Source: Moritella viscosa (lineage in GTDB: Bacteria; Pseudomonadota; Gammaproteobacteria; Enterobacterales; Moritellaceae). From it: DNA of 64,000 nucleotides. The notes under the pieces are model-generated. The model made no database searches. It saw only the letters and a program-made list of their open reading frames with translations, and had not been told where the DNA came from. Positions 8,859 to 17,519 of this stretch are shown here, one piece after another; within the stretch, counting starts at the first letter, position 1; each line of letters opens with the position of its first letter. Location of the stretch: positions 2,739,846-2,803,845 of the forward strand of contig LN554852.1 in assembly GCA_000953735.1 (NCBI GenBank), written 5' to 3'. The position numbers were made by a program, and so were the translations under genes.

Positions 8859-9482
8859 TTAAAACTTATATGCTATAGAGGCATAGAATGAGCTTAGCGT
8901 AAAACTATTTGACTCAGCGTAGTCATCATCATCAATGACAAATAAATCCACTTCATATCCAACACGGGCACTTAACCCACCCAAGGCTGTAGGTGCATAC
9001 TCAAGTCCAAAACCATAACGAACGCCAAGCTGCTTATCTTCTGCATTTGTCTCGTATGACTGTTCTAAATCGATAGAAGATATTCCAACAACGCCAAATG
9101 GTCTTAACCCATTAGGGAAGATATACCCTAAATTTGCAGAGATTGAAATTGCCGATGGTGACCAAGCATAATGAGTATACTCATTTTCGATGTCACTATA
9201 TTGGGTATATTGACCTTCAAGCGCAAATACTCGGCTAAACTGATAACCCGCTATAAACTTAAAAGTATTACCATCGTCTTCAAAATTTGGAGCATCAAAG
9301 TCAAGGCTATCAAATGCTGTAGTACCAGTACCAACACCTAGATAGAAACCTTTCACTTTTTGTTCTGCTTGTACGGCTACTGACGCAGATTGTTGAGAAG
9401 CACTGCCTTCAGTCGTGCCAAACTTAGCATGCGCAGCAGAACTTGCTAAAACTAAAACCATCAGTCCAATTGTTTTATTCAT
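8859..9482 (-). CDS. Outer-membrane beta-barrel protein (OmpA-like/porin family)
   Basis: The start at 9482 is chosen over an upstream ATG at 9515: it has a GGGA ribosome site and gives a clean signal peptide, MNKTIGLMVLVLASSAAHA. The product is about 207 residues. After a short linker it shows alternating amphipathic strands with many aromatic residues and acidic turns (GFYLGVGTGTTAF, FKFIAGYQFSRVFALEGQYTQY, ISANLGYIFPNGLRPFGVVG, LSARVGYEVDLFVI) and ends SFYASIAYKF. The terminal Phe is the usual signal for Bam-dependent insertion. The size fits a small eight-stranded barrel. There is no OmpA peptidoglycan-binding domain. Function is unknown; a channel or structural role is likely. Single-gene unit. 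Confidence 0.78.
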   Translation of the reverse strand: MNKTIGLMVLVLASSAAHAKFGTTEGSASQQSASVAVQAEQKVKGFYLGVGTGTTAFDSLDFDAPNFEDDGNTFKFIAGYQFSRVFALEGQYTQYSDIENEYTHYAWSPSAISISANLGYIFPNGLRPFGVVGISSIDLEQSYETNAEDKQLGVRYGFGLEYAPTALGGLSARVGYEVDLFVIDDDDYAESNSFTLSSFYASIAYKF

Positions 9483-9658
9483 AATTATTCCCTTAATTAT
9501 TATAATGTTAACCAAATAAATTATTGTTGATTTATAACACAGCCGCGCTAACTAATACTAACCAAAGTAGGCCTAATCAACCTTTCTCATGAGTAAATGG
9601 TACTAATGGATTAGTGTTTATATTCAATAAACTAACCACCATAAGATACACAAACAAA

Positions 9659-9698
9659 AACGCCTCCTACATTCATTATGAATACAAAAGGAGGCGTT
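9659..9698 (-). terminator. Terminator of the nirBDC operon
   Basis: A 10-bp stem AACGCCTCCT (9659-9668) and AGGAGGCGTT (9689-9698) enclosing a 20-nt loop. On the minus strand the stem runs into a T-rich tail. It lies about 50 bp after the nirC stop. Confidence 0.8.
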
Positions 9699-9746
9699 TA
9701 TTAATTTTAACCCAGACTAATTTAAACGAGTCTGCTTGAAAGTATA

Positions 9747-10574
9747 TTAAGCTTTAGCTGTTTTATTTACAGATACTGTAGTTTCGACTGTTGCTTGATT
9801 TACCACAGGACGTTCAGCTTTTGGTGTTGAGTACCAGTAGCCTAAACCCATAAATGCAGCACCAGAGATGAAGTTACCGAGTGAAACCCATAATAAGTTA
9901 TGACCAACACCAACGAGGTTGAATGCCTCTTGGCTATCACAAAAATATGACATTGCAAAAATAGTCATATTAGCGATTGAATGTTCGTAACCAGAAGCGA
10001 TGAACGCCAATAAACACCACCAAATAGCGATAAACTTACTCGAACCTTCAACACGCTGGCACATCCAAATTGCGAGACAGACTAACCAGTTGCATAAGAT
10101 ACCTTTGAATAGTAGAACTATTGCTGGTGCTGTTGTTTTCGATAACGCAACTTTGTGTACCAAACTTTCTGAGTTACCTAATAATTTACCGCCACCCGCG
10201 TAATAAAAGAGCGCGGCGACTGCGATTGAACCCAATAAGTTATATAACCATGTTTTTGGTAAAATACGAAAGTTATCACCCCAAGTAATGGCACCTGTTT
10301 TAGCGCCTAAAGTTAAAAACATAGTATGACCAGTAAACAGTTCAGAACCCGCAATAATAACCAAGGTTAATGCGATACCAAATGTTGCACCCATCACTAA
10401 TGGACGAATTGATGGATCAACTACATTACCTAACGTGAAGATCAAAATAATACCAAGACCAACATACGCACCGGCCATTGCACCGCTGATAAGAAAACTA
10501 ATTGGATCAGTCTTGTCTAACTTTACGATTCGAGCAGCGTTAGCTGAACATTTTTTAATTGTGTCTGCATACAT
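9747..10574 (-). CDS. nirC: Nitrite transporter of the formate/nitrite (FNT) family
   Basis: 275 residues with about six membrane helices: ISGAMAGAYVGLGIILIFTL near the N-terminus, then GSELFTGHTMFLTLG (about residues 85-99), KGILCNWLVCLAIWM (about 155-169, the KxxxCNxLV motif of FNT channels) and WWCLLAFIASGYEHSIANM (about 185-203), which contains the FNT histidine (GxEHSxANM) that forms the central gate. It is the third gene of nirB-nirD-nirC, so nitrite import feeds the cytoplasmic reductase. FocA (formate) is the alternative, but the operon context supports NirC. A short C-terminal tail extends into the cytoplasm. Confidence 0.9.
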   Translation of the reverse strand: MYADTIKKCSANAARIVKLDKTDPISFLISGAMAGAYVGLGIILIFTLGNVVDPSIRPLVMGATFGIALTLVIIAGSELFTGHTMFLTLGAKTGAITWGDNFRILPKTWLYNLLGSIAVAALFYYAGGGKLLGNSESLVHKVALSKTTAPAIVLLFKGILCNWLVCLAIWMCQRVEGSSKFIAIWWCLLAFIASGYEHSIANMTIFAMSYFCDSQEAFNLVGVGHNLLWVSLGNFISGAAFMGLGYWYSTPKAERPVVNQATVETTVSVNKTAKA

Positions 10575-10593
10575 GAAGAAACGCCCTTTCTAA

Positions 10594-10920
10594 TTAAATA
10601 TTAATTTCAACACTGTCTTTATTCACTCGAACTTTATAAGAAATCAGTGATACAAGATCATTTTCTAAACATTGACCCGTTGCTAAGTTGAAGCGTTGTT
10701 TTTTCAACGGACTTGCGACCCAAAGCTGGTCGTCATGTTCGCAAATAAGACCGCGTGAAAGTACATTTGATTTAGCAAACGGGTCCATGTTATCGATAGC
10801 AAATAACTCATCGTTGTCACGTGGACGGAAAATCGCAACTTGTTTACCTTTAACCAGTGCACACACACCTGTTTTTGGGTTGATATCGTTTAGTTGGCAA
10901 ACGCTAATCCATTTACTCAT
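10594..10920 (-). CDS. nirD: Nitrite reductase (NADH) small subunit
   Basis: 108 residues, the usual NirD length. It has the Rieske-like fold of NirD (VCQLNDINPKTGVCALVKGKQVAIF, then SRGLICEHDDQLWVASPLKKQRFNLATGQCL) but lacks the paired Cys-His ligands of a true Rieske cluster, as is normal for NirD. It partners NirB in the cytoplasmic NADH-dependent siroheme nitrite reductase. The start overlaps the nirB stop by 4 bp, so translation is coupled and a matched subunit ratio is expected. Confidence 0.92.
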   Translation of the reverse strand: MSKWISVCQLNDINPKTGVCALVKGKQVAIFRPRDNDELFAIDNMDPFAKSNVLSRGLICEHDDQLWVASPLKKQRFNLATGQCLENDLVSLISYKVRVNKDSVEINI

Positions 10921-13466
10921 GCGTATTCCTCCACTGTGATTGTATAAGTATTTGCTTTCTCTGCAATGGAAGCAGGACGATGTTGGTCACGTGCACTCAC
11001 AAAGCGCACATTACTATCTTGTGCATCACTATTAATAAAATGAGCGAAACGTTTTTGCTGATCTTCACTTTCGACTACTTCAGACCATTCACATCGGTAT
11101 TCAGTAATCAGTTTATTGATATCAGTTTCTAGTTGTTCATTGATACCCAGTTTGTCATTAACAACCACTTCGCGTAGGTAATCAACACCGCCGTCTAAGT
11201 TATCCATCCACACCGACGTACGTTGTAGCTTGTCTGCTGTACGCACATAAAACATTAAGAAACGGTCGATATATTGAAGTAATGTTACTTCATCTAGATC
11301 CGATGCGAGTAAATCTGCGTGACGCGGGTTCATGCCCCCATTACCACACACATACATATTCCAACCAGTGTCAGTTGCAATAAGGCCTAAGTCTTTACCC
11401 TGTGCTTCAGCACATTCACGTGTACAACCGGATACACCAAACTTCATTTTGTGTGGAGTACGAATACCTTTATATCGGTTTTCAAGTAGTACACCAAGGC
11501 CAACGCTGTCTTGCACACCAAAGCGACACCAAGTACTACCAACACAGGTTTTAGCCATACGCAATGCTTTTGCATACGCTTGACCAGTTTCATAACCACC
11601 AGCAATCAATTTCTTCCAGATTGTTGGTAAGTCACCTTTGTGAGCGCCGAACAAACCAATACGTTGTGCGCCAGTTATCTTGGTATACAAGTTATATTCA
11701 GCAGCAACATCAGCCAGTACAGCCAGTGCTTGTGCTGTAACTTCTCCACCAGCCATACGTGGAATAACTGAATAAGTACCGTCTTTTTGCATGTTTCCTA
11801 AGAAGTTATCATTAGTATCTTGCAGGCCAACATTATCACGACTTAATACGTGGTCACCCCAACACGATGCTAAGATGGAACCCACGGTTGGTTTACACAC
11901 TTCACAGCCGTAACCTTTACCGTATTTAGTCAGTAACGCTTCAAAAGTCTTGATACCTTCAATACGAATAAGGTGGAATAGCTCTTGGCGAGAATATTCG
12001 AAGTGCCCACATAAATGGTTTTTTACTTCAATCCCTGATTTAGCCAGTTCTAAATTCAACACCTGTGTGATAAGTGGTAAACAACCACCACAACCTGTTC
12101 CCGCTTTAGTAACTGCTTTTATTTCGCCTATTGTTGTGTGTCCATCGGCAACTGCAGCTGCAATTTTACCTTTAGTAACATCAAAACAAGAACACAATAC
12201 CGCAGTATCCGGTAAAGAATCAGCTCCCATTACTGGCTTACCGCCGCCTGCGTGCGCTGGTAAAATCAAACTATCTGGATGCTCAGGTAGGTCCATATCG
12301 TTCAATTTAAGTTGTAATAAGTTACCGTAATCAGATGTATCACCGATTAATACTGCACCCAGTAATTTCTTGCCATCTTCAGAAATAATAATACGTTTGT
12401 ATACTTCCTCTGTTTCATCAAGGTATACGAAACTCTTGCAGCCCGGTGTACGGCCATTTGCATCACCGATACTCCCTACTTTTACGCCAAGCAGTTTGAG
12501 TTTTGCACTCATGTCCGCGCCTTCAAATGCACTTTCATGCCCTAGCAAGTGGTCAACAGCAACCTGTGCCATTTTGTAACCTGGTGCGACTAATCCAAAG
12601 AACTGTTCGTTCCAAGATGCACACTCTCCGATAGCATACACATCGTTATCGCTCGTCACACATTGGTCAGTAATAGTAATACCACCACGGCGGCCAGTTG
12701 CTAAGCCTGATTGATGAGCCAACTTGTCTTGTGGGCGAATACCGGTTGAAAATACGATGAAATCAACTTCAAGCTCGGAACCATCAGCAAACTTCATGGT
12801 ATTACGTGCCGTTTCACCCTGCGCAACAATTTCTAATGTATTCTTACTGGTATGCACTTGCACGCCCAGCTTTTCAATTTTTTTACGAAGCTGTTCGCCA
12901 CCTTCACGGTCTAGCTGCTCAGCCATTAATACTGGCGAAAACTCGATAACGTGTGTTTCAACACCCAGTGCTTTTAATGCGCCTGCCGCTTCTAGACCTA
13001 ATAAACCACCGCCTACAACGACACCGCTTTTACTGCGTTTTGCCGTTGCTTCAATAGTTTTTAAATCTTCAATAGTACGGTAAACAAAGCAATCTTTACT
13101 TTCGTTACCTTTAATTGGTGGTACCCAAGGCGTTGAGCCCGTAGCCATAATCAATTTGTCGTATTTGATTTCACGGCCTGAGTTTGAATAAATGATTTTC
13201 TGAGAGCGGTTAATATTAATAGCACGTTCACCAATTAACACATTGATATTATACTTGTCGTAAAAACCTTCTTTTACCAGAGATAATTCATCAGCAGTGT
13301 GATGAGAAAAATAAGAAGATAGATGGACGCGATCGTAGGCTACGCGGGGTTCTTCACAAAATACAGTTATATCAAAATTTTCGATTTCAGCTTTTTCTAC
13401 GAAGTCTTCTATGTAACGGTGACCAACCATACCGTTACCAATAATAACCAGTCTAACTTTGCTCAT
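10917..13466 (-). CDS. nirB: Nitrite reductase (NADH) large subunit
   Basis: 849 residues, full length. Order of domains: an FAD/NAD(P)H pyridine-nucleotide oxidoreductase region (GNGMVGHRYIEDF near the start; second Rossmann motif VVVGGGLLGLEAAGAL at about 150), a BFD-like [2Fe-2S] domain (CSCFDVTKGKIAA with GTGCGGCLP, about 425-465), then the nitrite/sulfite reductase half with siroheme/[4Fe-4S] cysteines CVGSTWCRFG and GCTRECAEAQGKD (about 640-690). It reduces nitrite to ammonium with NADH in the cytoplasm during anaerobic growth. An FNR-like box lies 58-71 bp upstream (13524-13537) and a GGAAT-type ribosome site precedes the ATG. Confidence 0.95.
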   Translation of the reverse strand: MSKVRLVIIGNGMVGHRYIEDFVEKAEIENFDITVFCEEPRVAYDRVHLSSYFSHHTADELSLVKEGFYDKYNINVLIGERAININRSQKIIYSNSGREIKYDKLIMATGSTPWVPPIKGNESKDCFVYRTIEDLKTIEATAKRSKSGVVVGGGLLGLEAAGALKALGVETHVIEFSPVLMAEQLDREGGEQLRKKIEKLGVQVHTSKNTLEIVAQGETARNTMKFADGSELEVDFIVFSTGIRPQDKLAHQSGLATGRRGGITITDQCVTSDNDVYAIGECASWNEQFFGLVAPGYKMAQVAVDHLLGHESAFEGADMSAKLKLLGVKVGSIGDANGRTPGCKSFVYLDETEEVYKRIIISEDGKKLLGAVLIGDTSDYGNLLQLKLNDMDLPEHPDSLILPAHAGGGKPVMGADSLPDTAVLCSCFDVTKGKIAAAVADGHTTIGEIKAVTKAGTGCGGCLPLITQVLNLELAKSGIEVKNHLCGHFEYSRQELFHLIRIEGIKTFEALLTKYGKGYGCEVCKPTVGSILASCWGDHVLSRDNVGLQDTNDNFLGNMQKDGTYSVIPRMAGGEVTAQALAVLADVAAEYNLYTKITGAQRIGLFGAHKGDLPTIWKKLIAGGYETGQAYAKALRMAKTCVGSTWCRFGVQDSVGLGVLLENRYKGIRTPHKMKFGVSGCTRECAEAQGKDLGLIATDTGWNMYVCGNGGMNPRHADLLASDLDEVTLLQYIDRFLMFYVRTADKLQRTSVWMDNLDGGVDYLREVVVNDKLGINEQLETDINKLITEYRCEWSEVVESEDQQKRFAHFINSDAQDSNVRFVSARDQHRPASIAEKANTYTITVEEYA

Positions 13467-13523
13467 AAGTATTCCTATATATTTATTATATAGGCATTTT
13501 GAGGTATTACTTAGGTGATAAGT

Positions 13524-13537
13524 ATGATTCAGATCAA
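13524..13537 (-). promoter_or_regulatory. FNR-like binding site upstream of nirB
   Basis: On the minus strand the sequence is TTGAT-CTGA-ATCAT, a 9/10 match to the FNR consensus TTGAT-N4-ATCAA. It is centred 64 bp upstream of the nirB ATG, and a TATAAT-like hexamer lies at 13490-13485. FNR activation of nirB is established in E. coli; the site here is inferred from sequence. Confidence 0.65.
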
Positions 13538-13716
13538 CTCTATTATCGAGTTAACGTGAACAAGATCAAAAGTGTGAACTAAAACGTAACTTTATAACGT
13601 CATATGGGATTTAATAACGAAAAGTTATATATAACGTCATTAATGTAATTAAAAAACAACATAACGACCAATACGAATACTCATAAATAAATAATTGTGA
13701 GTATTTTGTTATTTAA

Positions 13717-14331
13717 TTACAAAAGTATCACATCGCTAATATAAATAGCTCTAAGCCCATCAACATCGACAAAATCAAGTTGTTCCGGTTTTAAGTATTC
13801 ATCTGCATAAGATTGGTAGACACCTTTTGTTAGAAACAAATCAAACACATCATGATCAAGATGCTCATCTCTTACCATAAATGCCATTATTTTTAATGCT
13901 TGACTTAGCTTTTTGGCATCTTTATAGGGACGATCAGATGCTGTCAATGCTTCAAAAACATCTGCAACAGCAATCATTCGACCACCAATCGGGATCGCTT
14001 CCCTTTTTAATTTGAGAGGATAGCCTTCACCATTCATTTTTTCGTGATGACTACCTGCAATTAAAGGGACATTCTTTAAGTATTCAGGATACATAATCTG
14101 ATCAAGCATTACATATGTTTGCACAATGTGGTCGTTAATGTGGTACCGTTCTTCCTCTGTTAACGTTCCAGTCTTAACGATGAGATTATGTATCTCACCA
14201 CGGTTAAAGCGATGCGCAGGTTGTAGTATTTTAAAATCACGTTCACTGTGCTTATTTTGCTTTTCTTCCCATGCCCATAAATGTTCTAATTTGTCCGCTA
14301 ACACATTTTCAATAACAGGTAGCTTATTCAC
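13717..14331 (-). CDS. C-terminal (GYP) half of a split HD-GYP phosphodiesterase
   Basis: 204 residues from a GTG that uses the last G of the nine-G tract (plus strand 14331-14339). It holds the second half of the HD-GYP domain: RGEIHNLIVKTGTLTEEERYHINDHIVQTYVML, the metal-ligand/GYP motif HHEKMNGEGYP (about residues 93-103), and MIAVADVFEALTASDRPYK. These are catalytic parts that cannot work without the HD half encoded by the preceding frame. Its start overlaps the upstream stop as GTGA. One added G in the tract would fuse the two into a single ~948-residue protein. As written it may be made by coupling, by ribosomal slippage, or not at all. Sequencing error in the homopolymer is an alternative. 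Confidence 0.8.
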   Translation of the reverse strand: MNKLPVIENVLADKLEHLWAWEEKQNKHSERDFKILQPAHRFNRGEIHNLIVKTGTLTEEERYHINDHIVQTYVMLDQIMYPEYLKNVPLIAGSHHEKMNGEGYPLKLKREAIPIGGRMIAVADVFEALTASDRPYKDAKKLSQALKIMAFMVRDEHLDHDVFDLFLTKGVYQSYADEYLKPEQLDFVDVDGLRAIYISDVILL

Positions 14332-16562
14332 CCCCCCCCTGATTTTTTCGCTAATGCTTGTTGAGAGATGCCAATATCATCAGGTAATGTTCTTAACCAA
14401 GTACGTTTTGATATCTCGATTAAACGCTGCTGTTTTTCAGGTACTAAAAAATCACGACCAGGATTACAGCTTGCTATAAATGCAAACTCTTTATCTAATT
14501 CCGCTTTTAGTTCATAACAAACTTGCTGGGCTCGAAACTTATCCATCCCATTTGCTATCGACTGCCAATATGCAACATCAGCATCACGTTTTAATACTTC
14601 ATAGCGCATTCGTATTTCATGAATTCGATCATAAATAGTTTCAAGTTTCGTTGCTTTGTCCATCACATAATCAGGCGTTGTTACTTTACCGCAGTCATGT
14701 AACCAAGCAGCAATTAATAACTCTTCCCAATTTTTTGAGGTTAACGAAAAATCAGCAAATATGTCAGTATCAGACTCAGCAGCTTCCGCTATCAACTTGG
14801 TAATTTCTGGTACACGTTGACAATGACCACCAGTGTAAGGGGATTTTTTATCTAATGCGGTCGCTGTCATCATCACAAAAGAATGGAATAATTCCTGTTG
14901 TTCCTGTTCTTTCTCTAAATGCTCTAACACTATTTCGTTGAACCCAATAAAGTTTCGAACCAAGCGAATTCTATCATAAACGGCTTTGTCTATTTGTCCT
15001 TTAAAACCAATAACTAAAACACCAACATTCTCTTCTTTACGATTCATTAAAGGAATAATAAAACCTGTTTTACAGGGCCCGCCAGAAAAAACAATTTGAC
15101 CGTCTTGCTCTGACAATTTGTACACATGTTTATCTAGTACAGCTTTGTTATTAGCTGCAAAAGCCTGTAAATCAAACTCAGGGATATTTCCCGAACTTGC
15201 GTTAAGATTGAACTTTTGTCTATTTTTTCGGCTGTTGATAAATAGCTGACAACTACTTGCAAACAAAATAGATTCTGTCTGCGCCACAATAGAAGCAGAT
15301 AATTCCTCGGGCTTAGACGATCGTGCAACATCATAAAGATTATTAAAGAAATCAACTAACACACTTTCCATCAACAGCATGGTTTCATTAAGTTGATCAA
15401 TTTCCACAATGTTTGATGGTTTATATTCCTTACGGCGATACTTAAATGTTTGGATATTAACCAAAGATTCATTTAAATATATAAGCGGCTTAGCGATGCG
15501 CCGAGTCGAAAAAACACTAATAATCAAAAAAATTAATGTTAAAAATAGCATATTCTGAATATTAAAGTTGGAGCTTAAATAAGCTGAAGTGGCCAAAAAA
15601 TCTTTCTCTTTCAGTAAATTGACTACATAAATAACATGATCATCACCAATTCTTAATGGCGTGATTAACAATCGGGAGAGCTCGCCACGATCAGTCATTG
15701 GCTCAATGATTGTTTTAAAAGCCATCAAATGGTCCAACTTGGCTAATGCATTAGCCAAGTCAGGTTCACTTTCCGCTAAAGAATACGAGTGATCGGCATC
15801 ACTAAATTTAAGGTTACTTGCAATTACATCTTGGGTCGATGTTAATAAAAATGTTTTGGCATGTTCAGAATATTCCATATCACTGGTGAGCCGCGATAAG
15901 GATTTATAGTCAAAGTCAGCAGCAACAACACTCGTACCGTCGTATGAACGACGCGAAAATGTGATACCTAAATGCTGGGAGGGGTAAAACTGATAAGGCT
16001 TAGAAATTAAAATACGACCATCAAATTTTGAGCCTTGAAACCAAGGTCTCTCTCTTGGGTCAAAACCACCATTATCATAATATTCCCAAGAAACAACTTG
16101 TAACTCTCGATTCAAAAATACACGGCGTTGCTGCCCGTTAACCTGATTAAAGTTAATATTAAATACAGCATTCGTAGGGAATAACTGTTCAGCACTCCGC
16201 ATTTCGTCTGTTATTCGATAAATAAATACCGACTTGCCCGCTTGATTCGCCGCATATAATGAGGTGATATAAGGGTTCTTAATTAACGTTGTAGTTATAG
16301 GCGCCAGCCATGTTAAATCTTTGTCATTATTTTCAACCAAGTTAACGACTATCAACATATCAAGTGAAGTAAACGCGGGGATCGAAATAAGTTTAATTTG
16401 GCTTTGTAAATTGCTGGTATATTTCTTTACATACTCGTTTGTGCAATTCGCTTTTTCTGATTCCATATAGTTTATACAAGCCAGAATTGTCGTTAAACTA
16501 AATATACTAAAGAGTAAAATGAAAATGCCTGAGATATAAGTTCGGAAAGTGATGGGTTTCAT
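14328..16562 (-). CDS. Cache-GAF-HD sensor, N-terminal part of a split HD-GYP phosphodiesterase
   Basis: 744 residues. TM1 is at about 10-30; then a periplasmic double-Cache sensor (WEYYDNGGFDPRERPWFQGS and SKPYQFYPSQHLGITFSR are typical dCache segments); TM2 at about 335-352; a HAMP-like stretch; a GAF-type domain (about 405-550); and the start of an HD-GYP domain with GGHCQRVPEITKLI and the metal-binding LLIAAWLHDCGKVTTP (about 605). The frame ends artificially with ...ALAKKSGGG then TGA, immediately after a G9 run. Known HD-GYP proteins of this type continue without interruption, degrading cyclic di-GMP in the cytoplasm in response to a periplasmic ligand. The OFF form seen here separates HD from GYP and should be inactive. 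Confidence 0.85.
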   Translation of the reverse strand: MKPITFRTYISGIFILLFSIFSLTTILACINYMESEKANCTNEYVKKYTSNLQSQIKLISIPAFTSLDMLIVVNLVENNDKDLTWLAPITTTLIKNPYITSLYAANQAGKSVFIYRITDEMRSAEQLFPTNAVFNINFNQVNGQQRRVFLNRELQVVSWEYYDNGGFDPRERPWFQGSKFDGRILISKPYQFYPSQHLGITFSRRSYDGTSVVAADFDYKSLSRLTSDMEYSEHAKTFLLTSTQDVIASNLKFSDADHSYSLAESEPDLANALAKLDHLMAFKTIIEPMTDRGELSRLLITPLRIGDDHVIYVVNLLKEKDFLATSAYLSSNFNIQNMLFLTLIFLIISVFSTRRIAKPLIYLNESLVNIQTFKYRRKEYKPSNIVEIDQLNETMLLMESVLVDFFNNLYDVARSSKPEELSASIVAQTESILFASSCQLFINSRKNRQKFNLNASSGNIPEFDLQAFAANNKAVLDKHVYKLSEQDGQIVFSGGPCKTGFIIPLMNRKEENVGVLVIGFKGQIDKAVYDRIRLVRNFIGFNEIVLEHLEKEQEQQELFHSFVMMTATALDKKSPYTGGHCQRVPEITKLIAEAAESDTDIFADFSLTSKNWEELLIAAWLHDCGKVTTPDYVMDKATKLETIYDRIHEIRMRYEVLKRDADVAYWQSIANGMDKFRAQQVCYELKAELDKEFAFIASCNPGRDFLVPEKQQRLIEISKRTWLRTLPDDIGISQQALAKKSGGG
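14331..14339 (-). repeat. Poly-G (nine G on the coding strand) tract inside the HD-GYP gene
   Basis: Nine C on the plus strand, the longest G/C homopolymer I saw in the window. With nine G the upstream frame reads SGGG-stop; with ten (or seven) it reads SGGG-VNKLPVIE and stays open for about 200 more codons. This is the architecture of a slipped-strand contingency locus. Confidence 0.8.
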
Positions 16563-16741
16563 ATTATATACAATACTTTAAATACTTTTATGAGCGCATT
16601 GTATCGTTAAATCAACCATCAACTAAGAAATACAAACGGTTAAAACTATATATGTAAAAGTTAACGAATTATTGTTCTATTTTTACACTAAGTGAATATC
16701 AAAAAAACACCTACTTTAATCAAGTGTTTAGCTTGTTAGAT

Positions 16742-16845
16742 AGATAGTCCTTAATACATCCTCAACAACTTCATATGACTATCGATTGGGATCCTTCTTT
16801 TGAGATAATTCTTGCTATGAGATACCAATATCATCGAGTAAAACT
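16742..16845 (-). pseudogene. Decayed fragment of a second HD-GYP gene
   Basis: One minus-strand frame reads LLDDIGIS-stop-QELSQKKDPNR-stop-SYEVVEDVLRTI. This aligns with the intact gene next door (TLPDDIGISQQALAKK ... LPVIENVLADK) with nearly the same spacing. At the DNA level the run GATGATATTGG plus ATCTC is shared exactly. Two in-frame stops and no longer ORF mark it as a remnant, probably of a tandem duplicate. Its linker is DPNR-like and has no poly-G run. Confidence 0.5.
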
Positions 16846-17165
16846 AAAAACTAAGCTAAATTCCGAATCATTGATATATATCATCTCACTCATCTGTCCA
16901 GACAATTAATATTACTAATTGGTTAGTTTTTGGCTAAACTATATCAAAATATTAACTTATGTATAAGAAATAACACCTTATTACGAATGAAATAGATAAA
17001 GATGATTCAGATCGCGTTTTATGTGGTTGTAACTTTAAATAACATCGAACATTCATAATAATACCTATATATGAATACCCAGTTAAGTGGGTAAGCTTAA
17101 TTCAAACGTGTAAATGAAATTTGACTTGAGCGATGAAAGCTACGACATATGACAAGGAAGATAAC
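16846..17165. other. AT-rich upstream region of the glycogen operon
   Basis: No gene recognised apart from the HD-GYP remnant to its left. It must carry the promoter of the CBM48-glgBPCA unit, but I cannot pick a convincing -35/-10 pair. A GTTGTAACT core occurs at 17026-17034 (see rejected items). Confidence 0.4.
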
Positions 17166-17486
17166 ATGTTAAAAAAACGTTTTTTTAAAACAAAAGCCGA
17201 AGCCGATGTGACTTTTGAATTTGCCTGCGACGCCACTACAACATTGATTAGCAGTGATACTGTCGAATTGTTTGCTGATTTTAATAATTGGCAAGCAATT
17301 CCAATGAAATTCATAAAAAAAGACAACGTTTTCCGCACTAAGGTTCGTTTACCCGAAAACAGGCAGTTTCACTTTCGCTACTTAATTAATAATAACAAAT
17401 GGCATAACGATCACAACGCCGATTTATATTTACCTAATACCTACGGTACAGAAAACAGCGTTGTATCAACGTTACGTACTCAATAG
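17166..17486 (+). CDS. Stand-alone CBM48 (isoamylase early-set) glycogen-binding protein
   Basis: I chose the ATG at 17166 (MLKKRFFKTKAEADVTFEF), which has AAGGA at the right distance; an upstream in-frame ATG at 17133 lacks one. The product is 106 residues, essentially one beta-sandwich: SDTVELFADFNNWQAIPMKF (compare NLIGNFNHWNPTRHPM in the adjacent GlgB), FRTKVRLPENRQFHFRYLINNNKWHNDHNADLYLPN. The tryptophans (FNNWQ and NKWHND) are in the glycogen-binding positions of CBM48 and AMPK-beta proteins. It lies 33 bp before glgB as first gene of the operon. A role in tethering enzymes to glycogen granules is my inference. No catalytic domain is present. Confidence 0.8.
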   Translation: MLKKRFFKTKAEADVTFEFACDATTTLISSDTVELFADFNNWQAIPMKFIKKDNVFRTKVRLPENRQFHFRYLINNNKWHNDHNADLYLPNTYGTENSVVSTLRTQ

Positions 17487-17519
17487 ATAGCTAACAATAC
17501 GTTTAATCCAGGATGGATC

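Noticed and set aside
11950-12330. Plus-strand ORF of 126 codons inside nirB
   Set aside because: Antisense shadow of a well-supported gene; no ribosome site or family resemblance.
17026-17034. GTTGTAACT upstream of the glycogen operon, Ter-like
   Set aside because: The bases before the core do not match Ter and the lock G is absent.
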